From: VMFP01 sp964630025
GTDB lineage: Bacteria > Patescibacteriota > Andersenbacteria > UBA10190 > CAIZMI01
Assembly: GCA_964630025.1 (NCBI GenBank)
Contig: CAZVRG010000016.1
Coordinates: forward strand, 1-24,289
Length of the DNA: 24,289 nucleotides
Direction: 5' to 3'
In this document: positions 1 through 6,953 of the stretch, piece after piece
Position numbering within the stretch: the stretch's first letter is position 1
How the letters are laid out: every line of letters begins with the position of its first letter
Translations under genes and position numbers: made by a program
Notes under the pieces: generated by a model
Databases searched by the model: none
Told to the model about the DNA's origin: nothing
The model's input: only the letters and a program-made list of their open reading frames with translations

Positions 1-49
1 CTCCACTTGCTTGGCTGTCGTCCACAACAAGCACACACAATTCGCCCAT
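1..49 (-). CDS. Start of an unidentified protein, cut by the window edge
   Basis: Only the first 16 codons are visible, reading MGELCVLVVDDSQASG on the minus strand. A GGAG sits about 7 nt upstream of the ATG, and the gene follows the glycosyltransferase gene by 21 nt, so the two are probably co-transcribed. A hydrophobic strand followed by DDS suits a response-regulator receiver or a nucleotide-binding Rossmann start, but the fragment is too short to assign. Confidence 0.5.
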   Translation of the reverse strand, partial: MGELCVLVVDDSQASG

Positions 50-70
50 CGCGATTCTCCAAAGAAGGAA

Positions 71-877
71 CTAACTCTTGTTTTCAAACAATACCATAAG
101 CGGAAATACAAATGTCGCACGAAGAATGCGCGGGAGACGTGCCGGTTCCAGCCACAGCCGCCACAGCCATTCGAGGCCGAGCAAACGCATCCAGTGCGGG
201 GCACGCGGTAGACGACCGGAAAGGATATCGAATGCGCCGCCGACGCCCATCGCGATGCGCACACCAAGCTCCTCAAGACGCTGCCGATGTTGCGCAATCC
301 ATTGTTCCTGCTTTGGCGCGCCGTAGGCGACAAACAGTACCGCAGGGCGAGCTTTCTGAAGATGCGCCCATAACTCGGGAGGCGGATCGTCCGCATCATG
401 CTCCGGAACGAACGCGGTTACAGACAGATACGGGATGTCTCTTTGAAGATGCTTCGCGACATCGGGCGCAACCCCGAATTGCGCGCCAAGCAGAAACACA
501 CTCTTCCCTGCCCCGCGACTTGTCCCGCGTAGCTCAAAGAGCGAAGTGGGAAGCCCGGAGGGCGAAGTGGGGCCTGCCCCAGCGGCCAACTGGGAAATTT
601 CCGTAAGAAGCTCCACGCCCGGGAAACGCTCCGGCAGGGGTTGGTCGCGCATCCACGCTGCAAGTACGACACCGGCGCCATCCGCAACGACAAGGTCGGC
701 CTGTCGCAGAACAGTGGCATACGCAGAATCCGCCTGCGCCCGCAGAAGAATTTCCGGATTCGCCGTCACAATATGTACAAGGCGGCCTCCTGCGAGTGCC
801 TGTTCGCACCGCGCTCGGACCTCCGCTCGCGTGAGGGCATCGATTGGAATTCCAAGGACGGAAACACGGCCGGTCAT
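71..877 (-). CDS. WecG/TagA/CpsF family glycosyltransferase (with inserted repeat)
   Basis: This family (GT26) transfers N-acetylmannosaminyl or related sugars to lipid-linked intermediates in surface polysaccharide or teichoic-acid assembly at the inner face of the membrane. Family hallmarks are visible: TANPEILLRA near residue 40, VVADGAGVV near 65, FVAYGAPKQEQW near 184-193 and GVGGAFDILSGRLPRAP near 211. I start at the ATG at 877; the reading frame stays open to 1057, but that extra part overlaps the divergent gene and lacks family similarity. With that start the protein has 268 residues. About 24 residues (roughly 101-124) between the helix ending LTEISQLAAG and the strand KSVFLLGA look foreign. 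They are encoded by a dispersed repeat (see 522-580). Only 45 bp separate it from the divergent AMMECR1-type gene. Confidence 0.9.
   Translation of the reverse strand: MTGRVSVLGIPIDALTRAEVRARCEQALAGGRLVHIVTANPEILLRAQADSAYATVLRQADLVVADGAGVVLAAWMRDQPLPERFPGVELLTEISQLAAGAGPTSPSGLPTSLFELRGTSRGAGKSVFLLGAQFGVAPDVAKHLQRDIPYLSVTAFVPEHDADDPPPELWAHLQKARPAVLFVAYGAPKQEQWIAQHRQRLEELGVRIAMGVGGAFDILSGRLPRAPHWMRLLGLEWLWRLWLEPARLPRILRATFVFPLMVLFENKS
522..580 (+). repeat. Dispersed palindromic repeat inside the glycosyltransferase gene, copy 1
   Basis: The plus strand reads GTCCCGCG then AGCTC, GAGCGAAGTGGG and a second GCGAAGTGGGGCC block. TCCC/GGGA and GCTC/GAGC can pair. The same sequence, about 7 nt shorter in the middle, occurs at 19292-19343 inside fmt, and a more diverged copy at 4247-4275. 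It is translated here on the minus strand as part of the enzyme without breaking the frame. Confidence 0.8.
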
Positions 878-922
878 GTGCTTACGGTATATCACGAGTT
901 GAAAGCGAGAAGCTGAGAGCGA

Positions 923-1474
923 ATGGAGGAACTGCCTGTTCCCTGGTACCCTAGGGTAATGCAGTTTGCTCTCCGCCTCGTCCGCAAAACTATGGAGTCC
1001 GTGCTGCGTGACGGAGAACTGCCGGACCGCCCCGCTATCATCCCGCAAGAGCTGCAAGGCATTCGTACCGGCACCTACGTGGTGGCGTATGAGCGCCTCG
1101 GCCGAAAACCGCGAGGATGTGTGGGTTCGTACCTCCCCACCAAACCGTCACTTGCGGAGGAAATCGTGTACCAGACCACCCGCCTTCTGGAGACGTTTCC
1201 TTTTCGAAAAGATGAGCTGGGAGACCTGCGCTTCGAACTGCAGCTCACAAAGCCTCCCGCGCTTCTTGCAGATCTCGACGAATTGAAGTCACATGCGGGA
1301 CTGCTTGTGCGCACGTCGCTTGGAAAAGCGGGCGTGGCGCTTCCATTCTCCGACGAGGCACGGCCCGCGGATCGCTTTCGCGACGCCTGCACGCAGGGGA
1401 ATATTGATCCAATCACTGACGACATACGACTGTATACATTTGCCGTTGAACGGATCGCCGACAAAGTCGTATAA
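923..1474 (+). CDS. AMMECR1-domain protein (AmmeMemoRadiSam system protein A-like)
   Basis: The 183-residue protein matches the AMMECR1 fold family. PRGCVGSYLPTKPSLAEEI (about residues 62-80) corresponds to the conserved LRGCIG motif. A LRFELQLTKPP segment follows, and the acidic/glycine-rich end DACTQGNIDPITD is also typical. In many prokaryotes a homologue is encoded with a Memo-like protein and a radical SAM enzyme; neither partner is visible here, and the biochemical role is not established. The start at 923 gives the longest frame clear of the divergent gene; ATG 959 is an alternative, and neither has a strong Shine-Dalgarno. The priA-like gene begins 13 nt downstream, suggesting one transcript. 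Confidence 0.82.
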   Translation: MEELPVPWYPRVMQFALRLVRKTMESVLRDGELPDRPAIIPQELQGIRTGTYVVAYERLGRKPRGCVGSYLPTKPSLAEEIVYQTTRLLETFPFRKDELGDLRFELQLTKPPALLADLDELKSHAGLLVRTSLGKAGVALPFSDEARPADRFRDACTQGNIDPITDDIRLYTFAVERIADKVV

Positions 1475-1487
1475 TCGGTCATCCGCC

Positions 1488-3323
1488 ATGGGGACAACAC
1501 CGACCCGGCAAAAAATGCCGACCGTTGAAGTCATACCGTTTGTTCCGTTGTCATCCGGCAGCCGCCGGTTTGCATACACGTATCGCGTGCCCGCAAAAGA
1601 ATCCGTTGCCCCCGGCACACTCGTCCGCATTCCCTTCGGGAAACGCACAGTATCGGGCATCGTCTTCCGGGAAGCAACACAACGCATTCCGCCATGGAAG
1701 CTCAAAACAATTGCATCGGTCACATCGTCGGTGCCGCTGTTCACGCCCGCGGAGTTGGCAATGCTGCAACATCTTGCGGAACTGTCGCTGGAATCATTTC
1801 CCCTTCTCGTACAATCTGCTGCCCGCGTGCGTTCCGTCGGACAAGCAGACGATATTTCCGAAAATCTAAAGCAGAAAGCGCGCCGACGCGCATCTCGCAT
1901 TGATGTGCGCTGGAAACCGCTTACGGACCTTCTTCCCTCCGCTCTTCACGGCCAACTGCTTCTTCTCATCCCCGAAACAAGCGTTGCACACGCAACGATT
2001 GAACTTTTGGAAAAGAAAAAACTTCCATGGGCATTTTTTGCGCAAACGCTTCCCGTACGCGAGCGGCGCGCACTGCTCCAGCGTCTACGCACAGGAGAAT
2101 CCCTCGTGATCGTCGCCACGCATCCGGGCATTTTCCTTCCCCTCCCCGCGCTTTCTCGCATTATTGTCGTGGAGGCCGCGTTGCCCGCACACCGCCAATG
2201 GGATCTGCATCCGCGATACGATGCCCGCATTGGTGCACTGCTCCGCGGAAAAGCTCAAGGAGTGCCGGTGACCTTTCAAAGCACGCTCCCCTCTCTCGAT
2301 CTCGCGCGTCTGTCTCCTCCCGAACCGAACGACATTCTGCGCCCGGGTTCGGTCCGCGTGCTCCCGCGCATGTCTACCGATCCGCTCTTTTCTCCAGTAT
2401 TTCTCTCCGCTATCCGCGACACCATTGAGCGCGGAGGGCATGTGTTTATCTTTCACAACATCGTCGGCACCGAGCGGGCATTCGTCTGCGGAACGTGCGG
2501 TGCGCTCCTCACCTGCCCAGAATGTGGCGGTATCTTGGAACGCGTACGCTCACAACTTCACTGCCGACAGTGCAAAGCGGCGCGTGGACCGCTGCTCCGT
2601 TTCTGTCCACGCTGCAATAGCCCGCATCTCTCTCCCCGCCGCATCGGGACAAGTGCGATTGTGGACATGCTGCGACATATCGTCCCGGGTGTCTCGGTGG
2701 CACAAGCCGATCGGGACACGCTCCCGCGACTGCGCGCGGGAACACTGTCCGCCCGCGCTCCCGCACCGCACAGCATCCTTGTCGGCACCGAACGCGCGTT
2801 CGCCGCGCTGGGAGAATATGATCTGTTCGACTGCATCATCGTTCTCGACGCCGACCGTTTTCTCGAATCGCTCTCGTTTGATGCAGCAGAACGCGCGATG
2901 ATCACCATCACGCGTTTGGCGCACCGTCGTCGCGCTGACGCACCACTTCTTCTCGCAACAACGCATCCGCATCAAACGCTCTTTCGCGCTCTGGAAACTG
3001 ATCTGCGAATATGGATGGAGGAAGAACTTGCGGATCGGCGCACATTGCAGTATCCGCCCGAAGCCGTCCTTATTCGCCTCGAGCGTACTGCCTCATCTGC
3101 CGGACAGGCCCGTACACTCGCGAAGAAACTTCTTCAACGTCTTGCAGCTTCCGCACCCGATGTGCGTACAGGATTTCGCGTGATCGAGCGCCCGCGCCCG
3201 CGTGCAGAAATCCTTTTACGCGGGCCACGCGCTGCTCTTTCCGATGCGCTTCGGTTCATTCCGACGGGGTGGAACACAGATCCGTTCGTTCCTGTGTCTC
3301 TTCTTGCTTCTTCCCTTCCCTAA
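1488..3323 (+). CDS. priA: PriA-like primosomal protein N', apparently helicase-dead
   Basis: PriA reloads the replicative helicase at stalled forks. The 611-residue protein keeps the PriA plan: an N-terminal DNA-binding region (FAYTYRVPAKESVAPGTLVR about residues 30-50, then FGKRTVSGIV), a central helicase-like region, a zinc-binding insertion with four CxxC pairs (CGTCG, CPECG, CRQC, CPRC; about residues 330-390), and the PriA C-terminal domain. The ATPase motifs are gone. No GxGKT loop precedes the LLLLIPE strand, the DEEH box is replaced by VVEAALPAHR near residue 230, and the motif VI region reads TRLAHRRRADAP without the QxxGRxGR signature. Actinobacterial PriA proteins are also considered non-helicase, so a structural loading role is plausible. 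ATG 1515 is an alternative start. The def gene follows by 29 nt. Confidence 0.88.
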   Translation: MGTTPTRQKMPTVEVIPFVPLSSGSRRFAYTYRVPAKESVAPGTLVRIPFGKRTVSGIVFREATQRIPPWKLKTIASVTSSVPLFTPAELAMLQHLAELSLESFPLLVQSAARVRSVGQADDISENLKQKARRRASRIDVRWKPLTDLLPSALHGQLLLLIPETSVAHATIELLEKKKLPWAFFAQTLPVRERRALLQRLRTGESLVIVATHPGIFLPLPALSRIIVVEAALPAHRQWDLHPRYDARIGALLRGKAQGVPVTFQSTLPSLDLARLSPPEPNDILRPGSVRVLPRMSTDPLFSPVFLSAIRDTIERGGHVFIFHNIVGTERAFVCGTCGALLTCPECGGILERVRSQLHCRQCKAARGPLLRFCPRCNSPHLSPRRIGTSAIVDMLRHIVPGVSVAQADRDTLPRLRAGTLSARAPAPHSILVGTERAFAALGEYDLFDCIIVLDADRFLESLSFDAAERAMITITRLAHRRRADAPLLLATTHPHQTLFRALETDLRIWMEEELADRRTLQYPPEAVLIRLERTASSAGQARTLAKKLLQRLAASAPDVRTGFRVIERPRPRAEILLRGPRAALSDALRFIPTGWNTDPFVPVSLLASSLP

Positions 3324-3352
3324 CCGCGCAGACTTGCGTACGCTGGGCGCAT

Positions 3353-3853
3353 ATGGTTCGTCCGATTGTGCGTATTCCTGATCCCGTTCTCCGGCAACGC
3401 GCCATGCCGGTGGAACGTCCGTTGGACCCGGAGATTCAGGCGCTTATCGCAGACATGAAAGACTCCTGTAGTGCAGCGGAAGGCATTGGTCTTGCTGCAC
3501 CGCAGCTTGGCGTGAGCAAACGCGTCATCATCATCAATTATCCGCAAGGTTCCCCATATGGGCTTATCAACCCCGAACTGGTATGGAAATCCTCCGGCAC
3601 AACCCTTCTTGAAGAGGGATGCTTGAGCATTCCTGACATCGTGGTGGGAGTGACACGCCCAAAGAAAGTAAAAGTTCGAGCGCTGAATGAGCAAGGACAG
3701 TCCATTGAAATCACCGCTGACGACCTTTTGGCGAAGATTCTGCAGCACGAAATAGACCATTTGAATGGCGTGCTGATTACCGACCACGGCCAAAGTTCAC
3801 CGAAGAAACCCAAAAGCGCCCCGGCAGAAGAGAACCGTCTGGTAAACGCCTGA
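3353..3853 (+). CDS. def: Peptide deformylase
   Basis: Removes the formyl group from the N-terminal methionine of nascent proteins, at the ribosome exit. All three signature motifs are intact in the 166 residues: GIGLAAPQLG (about 43-52), EEGCLSIP (about 86-93, with the metal-binding Cys) and QHEIDHLNG (about 130-138, with the two metal-binding His and catalytic Glu). ATG 3353 gives the normal N-terminus MVRPIVRIPDPVLR; the frame is open upstream only as a shadow of priA. def normally sits next to fmt; here fmt lies about 14.8 kb away with the cassette block between. A 10-N assembly gap begins 2 nt after the stop codon. Confidence 0.97.
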   Translation: MVRPIVRIPDPVLRQRAMPVERPLDPEIQALIADMKDSCSAAEGIGLAAPQLGVSKRVIIINYPQGSPYGLINPELVWKSSGTTLLEEGCLSIPDIVVGVTRPKKVKVRALNEQGQSIEITADDLLAKILQHEIDHLNGVLITDHGQSSPKKPKSAPAEENRLVNA

Positions 3854-3855
3854 TC

Positions 3856-3865
3856 NNNNNNNNNN
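3856..3865. other. Assembly gap (10 N)
   Basis: Ten undetermined bases directly after def. The true length and content are unknown, so the junction between the core operon and the cassette block cannot be read to the base. Confidence 0.99.
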
Positions 3866-4012
3866 GTCATTCCCGCGGAAGCGGGAATCTCAGTGCCCCA
3901 GCACTGTCCTTAAGCACCACCGAGGACCTGCCCGGGTCCCCGCTTCCGCGGGGACGACACGTGGTGTCACTTCGCTTTCTGCCTGCCGGCAGGCAGATCG
4001 CTCGCAATGACT
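3866..4012. repeat. Cluster of palindromic intergenic repeats
   Basis: Contains GTCATTCCCGC-GGAA-GCGGGAATC at 3866, GTCCCCGC-TTCC-GCGGGGAC near 3936, and the perfect 18-bp palindrome CTGCCTGCCGGCAGGCAG near 3978, ending in GCTCGCAATGAC. The last motif recurs at the end of the 19714-19852 element. No gene is supported between 3866 and 4090. Confidence 0.75.
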
Positions 4013-4090
4013 GCTACGGCCATGACAAGCGCACCTGACACGAAAAAATGCCTTAAATAAGCCAATATTTGTGGTTACCTTTCTCGCGTA

Positions 4091-4119
4091 TTGACAAAAT
4101 TGACCTCTTCGTGTATAGT
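4091..4119 (+). promoter_or_regulatory. Strong sigma70-type promoter of the cassette block
   Basis: TTGACA at 4091-4096 and TATAGT at 4114-4119 are separated by exactly 17 bp. It is the best promoter match I found in the window and points toward the plus-strand array. Transcription would start near 4126. Confidence 0.82.
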
Positions 4120-4125
4120 GACCCC

Positions 4126-4620
4126 TTGAAAGTTCGACTGGGTTCGGAGCGCCATGCGAGAGCCCCTTCGACAACCAGCAGACGGGAATCGAGGAGAGAG
4201 CAGGGGACAAGCTCTGTGCGTTGTCACAGCGGAGGCCCCTGAATAAGTCCCGCGGAGTCCAAGCGAAGTTGCGGCGAAGCGAAAGCGGAGCCGAACGAAG
4301 CCGGACGACGTGGGATGAAGTATCGCGACTAGAGAGAGGTCGTGGATGCAAGCGATACCCAAATCGCTGGTACCAACACCTTTTCTATCTACCGCAGATA
4401 TCCTTTCTCCTCGCTACGATCCCGTAGCGAGTTCTTGCTATGTCCCGCCGAAGCCTTGTGCGGAGGCGGATTCATTACAAGGACTTATTGGGAGCCGAGA
4501 GTTGAAAATCCGCCGTAGCCTTTGGCGAAGGTGGACAATCTCGGCCTCCCACCTTTGTGGGTTCGAGAACCCCCAGGGGTGGGATAAGAATTCGGAAACC
4601 GCACTTAAAAGGAACGACTC
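4126..4620 (+). ncRNA. Long structured leader RNA of the cassette block (candidate)
   Basis: About 495 nt lie between the promoter and the first gene, with no convincing coding region. Visible structure includes a 9-bp hairpin (CTCGCTACG/CGTAGCGAG, 4410-4431), a long stem GGGAGCCGAGA/TCTCGGCCTCCC (4490-4500 with 4539-4550) enclosing a repeat hairpin, and GGGTTC/GAACCC at 4558-4571. A diverged copy of the repeat found in the glycosyltransferase and fmt genes lies at 4247-4275. I do not recognise tmRNA, RNase P, SRP RNA or 6S RNA signatures. It may be a regulatory leader or a repeat-built spacer. Confidence 0.45.
4509..4535 (+). repeat. CCGCC/GGTGGA hairpin repeat
   Basis: TCCGCC-GTAGCC-TTT-GGCGAAGGTGGA forms a compact hairpin. 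A close relative lies just upstream (CCCGCCGAAGCC...GGAGGCGGA, about 4443-4470), and a relative with a longer loop at 8531-8573, so it is a dispersed element of this genome. Confidence 0.65.
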
Positions 4621-4851
4621 ATGACTATGATCCGCATTTTTAGTGTGTTGTTTATCGGCGCAGTTGTTGTGTCGGCTGTTGGTTGGCTCACCGACGCAAG
4701 CTACCCACACCCTGCGGCAAAGATTCTACACCAAGTGACGATCTCAATCTACGGTATGGCTATCTTCGTAGCACTGAATTGGAAGACACTTGCGCGGAGA
4801 TGGGACGCCGGAGACTCTATTCAAGAATCCCCAGAGGACATCTCTGACTGA
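4621..4851 (+). CDS. Small membrane protein, first gene of the cassette block
   Basis: The 76-residue protein has two likely transmembrane segments: IFSVLFIGAVVVSAVGWL (about 5-22) and ILHQVTISIYGMAIFVALNW (about 35-54). An acidic tail follows (DAGDSIQESPEDISD). AAAGGA lies 7 nt before the ATG. No family is recognised. It is the first gene after the strong promoter and has the longest leader of the block. Confidence 0.75.
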   Translation: MTMIRIFSVLFIGAVVVSAVGWLTDASYPHPAAKILHQVTISIYGMAIFVALNWKTLARRWDAGDSIQESPEDISD

Positions 4852-4883
4852 AGTTTCCTCTGAGAAGAAAGTGGTACCCCTGA

Positions 4884-4952
4884 GGGAACCATCGGTTCCC
4901 TCCTCACCCATGGCGGGCAGTAACCGTGTGTTGCTGGTCGCCAGTGGTGGGA
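4884..4952 (+). promoter_or_regulatory. Leader: terminator-like hairpin plus class B hairpin
   Basis: GGGAACC-ATC-GGTTCCC (4884-4900) is followed by a pyrimidine tract and the class B element (4907-4952), CCCATGGCGGGCAGTAAC ... GTTGCTGGTCGCCAGTGG. CAGTAAC pairs with GTTGCTG, GGCG with CGCC and CCCA with TGGG. It sits 32 nt before the next start codon. Confidence 0.75.
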
Positions 4953-4984
4953 AAACATCCAACTCTAGCGGGAGGTCAGTCAGC

Positions 4985-5272
4985 ATGTTAAAAATTCTCG
5001 GAACGCGGTTGCCAACCCAGCTCCAAGCTGGGGACGAGATCGGTCTACAACATGATGTCGGGGGCAACTTCATCAGGTTGTGGCGCGGTCACGAACCGCT
5101 GCTCGTCAGGGACTACGACAAAATCCGTCTGCACGGTGCAGAGAGAATCGACGAGATGGGCTTCGGTCAGATCGTCGATCTGATTGCCCACTGCATGGGG
5201 CTTCGTGCCGAACGTCTCCAAATCGAGACGAACGAACACTTCCTCGCACAGTACAAGCTCGTCGAAATGTGA
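4985..5272 (+). CDS. Hypothetical cassette protein, 95 residues
   Basis: I do not recognise the family. The start at ATG 4985 is chosen because GGGAGGT lies about 10 nt upstream and the class B leader ends just before it; a longer open frame would read through that leader. The protein is soluble and mixed alpha/beta: GDEIGLQHDVGGNFIRLWRG suggests beta strands with a turn, and FGQIVDLIAHCMGLRAERL a helix. No signal peptide or membrane segment. Confidence 0.72.
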   Translation: MLKILGTRLPTQLQAGDEIGLQHDVGGNFIRLWRGHEPLLVRDYDKIRLHGAERIDEMGFGQIVDLIAHCMGLRAERLQIETNEHFLAQYKLVEM

Positions 5273-5319
5273 GTCGCCCAACAGACCCTCAGCCCCGCCC
5301 AGGCCGAGTCGTCTCCCTC

Positions 5320-5392
5320 GCCCCAGTTTGAACACGACGTTCATGCTGGGGCACTCATCTCAGTTTTGAAGTTAAGTTTCAAAGTTGAGATG
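5320..5392 (+). promoter_or_regulatory. Leader: terminator-like hairpin plus class A hairpin
   Basis: GCCCCAG...CTGGGGC (5320-5352, with inner TTGAAC/GTTCA) is followed by a class A element (5356-5392), CATCTCA ... TGAGATG with TTTGAA/TTTCAAA inside. It precedes the gene at 5426. Confidence 0.7.
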
Positions 5393-5425
5393 AGACAAAC
5401 ACCAAAACCCGAAAAGGAGAATACC

Positions 5426-5776
5426 ATGAATTTCCGTTGCACATGTAACGATTCCGTTTGGCAAGATGTCGAACGGAAGCTCGAAAAGCTCTCCAAAGGT
5501 GAGGGCATCGCACTCATCTGCGAGACGCTCAAAGGGAAAGCAACGGATGCTCGGATGTGCACCCTTACCCCGAACGGATGCCAATTTCGGGTGTGGAACC
5601 AAGTGCCCTGTTCGTTCGGGTACGATCACGTCGACGGGTTTGATCCCTATGGAACACTCTCGGTTGACGGATATCCAATGGGAGTAAAATCCTATTGCGA
5701 TGCGATCGTTACGGCGCTTGAACTCACGGAAGTACGCCTCCCGAATGGCGGAAGAATCTATCTCAAGATGAGATAG
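5426..5776 (+). CDS. Hypothetical cassette protein, 116 residues
   Basis: No family recognised. AAAAGGAGA lies 6 nt before ATG 5426, a near-ideal ribosome site that fixes the start. The N-terminus MNFRCTCNDSVWQDVERKLEKL leads into a helix, followed by a cysteine-containing beta-rich middle (CTLTPNGCQFRVWNQVPCSFGY) and a C-terminal helix and hairpin (YCDAIVTALELTEVRLPNGG). The scattered cysteines are not in a clear metal-binding pattern. No membrane segment. Confidence 0.75.
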   Translation: MNFRCTCNDSVWQDVERKLEKLSKGEGIALICETLKGKATDARMCTLTPNGCQFRVWNQVPCSFGYDHVDGFDPYGTLSVDGYPMGVKSYCDAIVTALELTEVRLPNGGRIYLKMR

Positions 5777-5838
5777 TGCGACAAAACGCAGTTCACAAAT
5801 CACACTGCGATAACAAAAGTGGATGACATACAGGTTAA

Positions 5839-5975
5839 GGGCGAGTACCAATAACAAAATCTCGCCCACTCATCTCAGCCTTGAGCGAGGATTCAAGATT
5901 GAGATGATGGAAGAATACTTCCCTTCCCACCCATGGCGGGCAGTAACCGTGTGTTGCTGGTTGCCAGTGGTGGGA
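5839..5975 (+). promoter_or_regulatory. Leader with all three hairpins (terminator-like, class A, class B)
   Basis: GGGCGAG...CTCGCCC (5839-5867), class A (5871-5912: CATCTCA...TTGA/TCAA...TGAGATGATGGAA), a short GGAAG/CTTCC, then class B (5930-5975). The class B copy differs from that at 4907-4952 by a single base over 46 nt. Confidence 0.78.
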
Positions 5976-6007
5976 CACAAAAATCACACTCTTTCGAGGA
6001 AAGAACA

Positions 6008-6262
6008 ATGGCCGGAACGCTGAGAGATTTCTGCCAGACGAAAGACGGCGTCACGAAGATGCTGGATTTTCTCGGATGGCTGCAGGAAGAAGGTTCTTCG
6101 ATACAGTATGGCGCCGAGATCGCCCTACTGAGTCTCATGGGGCACTCTCCTTTCCAGATCGCCGAGCTCTTCCAACGCAGTCGGAGAGGGACCGAATCTA
6201 AGCTCGAGCGCATTGTGCACCTTGCCCAGAAACACTTCGAAGAAGAGTCGGGCGCGCTGTAG
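6008..6262 (+). CDS. Hypothetical cassette protein, 84 residues
   Basis: Start ATG 6008 follows GAGGAAAG by about 4-8 nt and the class B leader by 32 nt. The protein is all-helical: MAGTLRDFCQTKDGVTKMLDFL, then EIALLSLMGHSPFQIAELFQ, which reads like a helix-turn-helix (SPFQIAELFQRSRRGTESKL resembles a recognition helix). A DNA-binding role is possible but not shown; the family is not recognised. Confidence 0.7.
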   Translation: MAGTLRDFCQTKDGVTKMLDFLGWLQEEGSSIQYGAEIALLSLMGHSPFQIAELFQRSRRGTESKLERIVHLAQKHFEEESGAL

Positions 6263-6280
6263 CAATGTACAACTTCCACC

Positions 6281-6347
6281 GGGGAGCCTCTCCTGGTTCC
6301 CCTCCATTTCTGAATCTCGACCATGTCGGGATTGAGATAATGGAGAA
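6281..6347 (+). promoter_or_regulatory. Terminator-like hairpin plus class A element beside the toxin-antitoxin pair
   Basis: GGGGAGCC...GGTTCCCC (6281-6302) then class A (6304-6347), with outer arms CTCCATT and AATGGAG and inner CGAC/GTCG. The element is on the plus strand although the adjacent gene is minus, so it abuts the toxin stop codon rather than a start. Confidence 0.68.
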
Positions 6348-6352
6348 AAAAC

Positions 6353-6613
6353 CTACCGATAAATATCTTTCCGGTGCTCAACGCGGAGTACCTGGAGGGT
6401 CGTGGTATCGAGAAAGCGAAAGATCACCCGCCAGTCTCGTGTGATTCGAAACGCGAGAAAGCCGGCCAAGGGGCCGGAGAGTCGTTTTGTGTGGAGGAGA
6501 GGATGGAACGGGTTCTCTCGCAGCGTTTCGAGGAGAGTCCCTAGTTTGTGTTGCTGCGCTTGGGGGAGACGGTGTGCCGATTTCTCGAAGGAGGGATGGT
6601 AAACAAGATTCAT
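6353..6613 (-). CDS. RelE/ParE-superfamily toxin (probable mRNA interferase)
   Basis: The 86 residues follow the RelE/YafQ/ParE layout: an N-terminal strand (MNLVYHPSFEKSAHRL), a helix pair (AQQHKLGTLLETLRENPFHP), then KRLSGPLAGFLAFRITRDWRVIF with the conserved basic beta sheet, and the end VEHRKDIYR. RelE-type toxins usually cleave mRNA in the ribosome and ParE types target gyrase; sequence alone does not separate them. The ATG overlaps the antitoxin stop (ATGA), typical of co-translated pairs. It is transcribed against all neighbouring cassettes. Confidence 0.88.
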   Translation of the reverse strand: MNLVYHPSFEKSAHRLPQAQQHKLGTLLETLRENPFHPLLHTKRLSGPLAGFLAFRITRDWRVIFRFLDTTTLQVLRVEHRKDIYR

Positions 6614-6837
6614 TTCCTCCGCAATGATTGGAGGAATGCACGCGCACTCGTGAAGCGTTTGCGTGGCTTTTCTTCCGCAGCGCGCAAGATCTCTTGGACA
6701 AATGCGGGCCGATATACTCCTTCCGGGTCTTCGCCGATAACGCTAATCAACCCCGAACGAAGGGTGCGAACCTCTCGCCCTAAGGCAAGGAGTTTGCGCT
6801 GCAGGGTTGCTCGTCCGCTACGTGTTCGCGTTGCCAT
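6610..6837 (-). CDS. Antitoxin of the RelE/ParE-like pair
   Basis: The 75-residue protein lies directly upstream of the toxin with a 4-nt overlap. The motif GEDPEGVYRPAFVQEIL (about 35-51) and the basic, aromatic tail KRFTSARAFLQSLRRK are typical of small antitoxins paired with RelE-like toxins in CPR and other bacteria. The N-terminus is basic and may bind DNA for autoregulation. No clear Shine-Dalgarno precedes the ATG; a TATTCT lies about 6 nt upstream on the minus strand, so the pair may have its own promoter and a leaderless or nearly leaderless mRNA. Confidence 0.8.
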   Translation of the reverse strand: MATRTRSGRATLQRKLLALGREVRTLRSGLISVIGEDPEGVYRPAFVQEILRAAEEKPRKRFTSARAFLQSLRRK

Positions 6838-6872
6838 AGCAACAGAATATCACACACAGTATGGCCTTTCCA

Positions 6873-6918
6873 CCCATGGCGGAGAGTAACCGTGTGTTGC
6901 TGGTCGCCAGTGGTGGGA
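6873..6918 (+). promoter_or_regulatory. Class B hairpin leader, copy 3
   Basis: 46 nt from CCCATGG to GGTGGGA, differing from the copy at 4907-4952 only by GAGAG for GGCAG in the left arm. Here no terminator-like hairpin precedes it, because the reverse-oriented toxin-antitoxin genes occupy that position. Confidence 0.75.
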
Positions 6919-6953
6919 CTTCTCTTTCCACACCACGTTCCAAGGAGTTTACA

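Noticed and set aside
4547..4585. tRNA-like GGGTTCGAGAACCC in the leader
   Set aside because: The stem-loop lacks the 5-bp/7-nt geometry of a T arm and no cloverleaf can be formed with upstream sequence.
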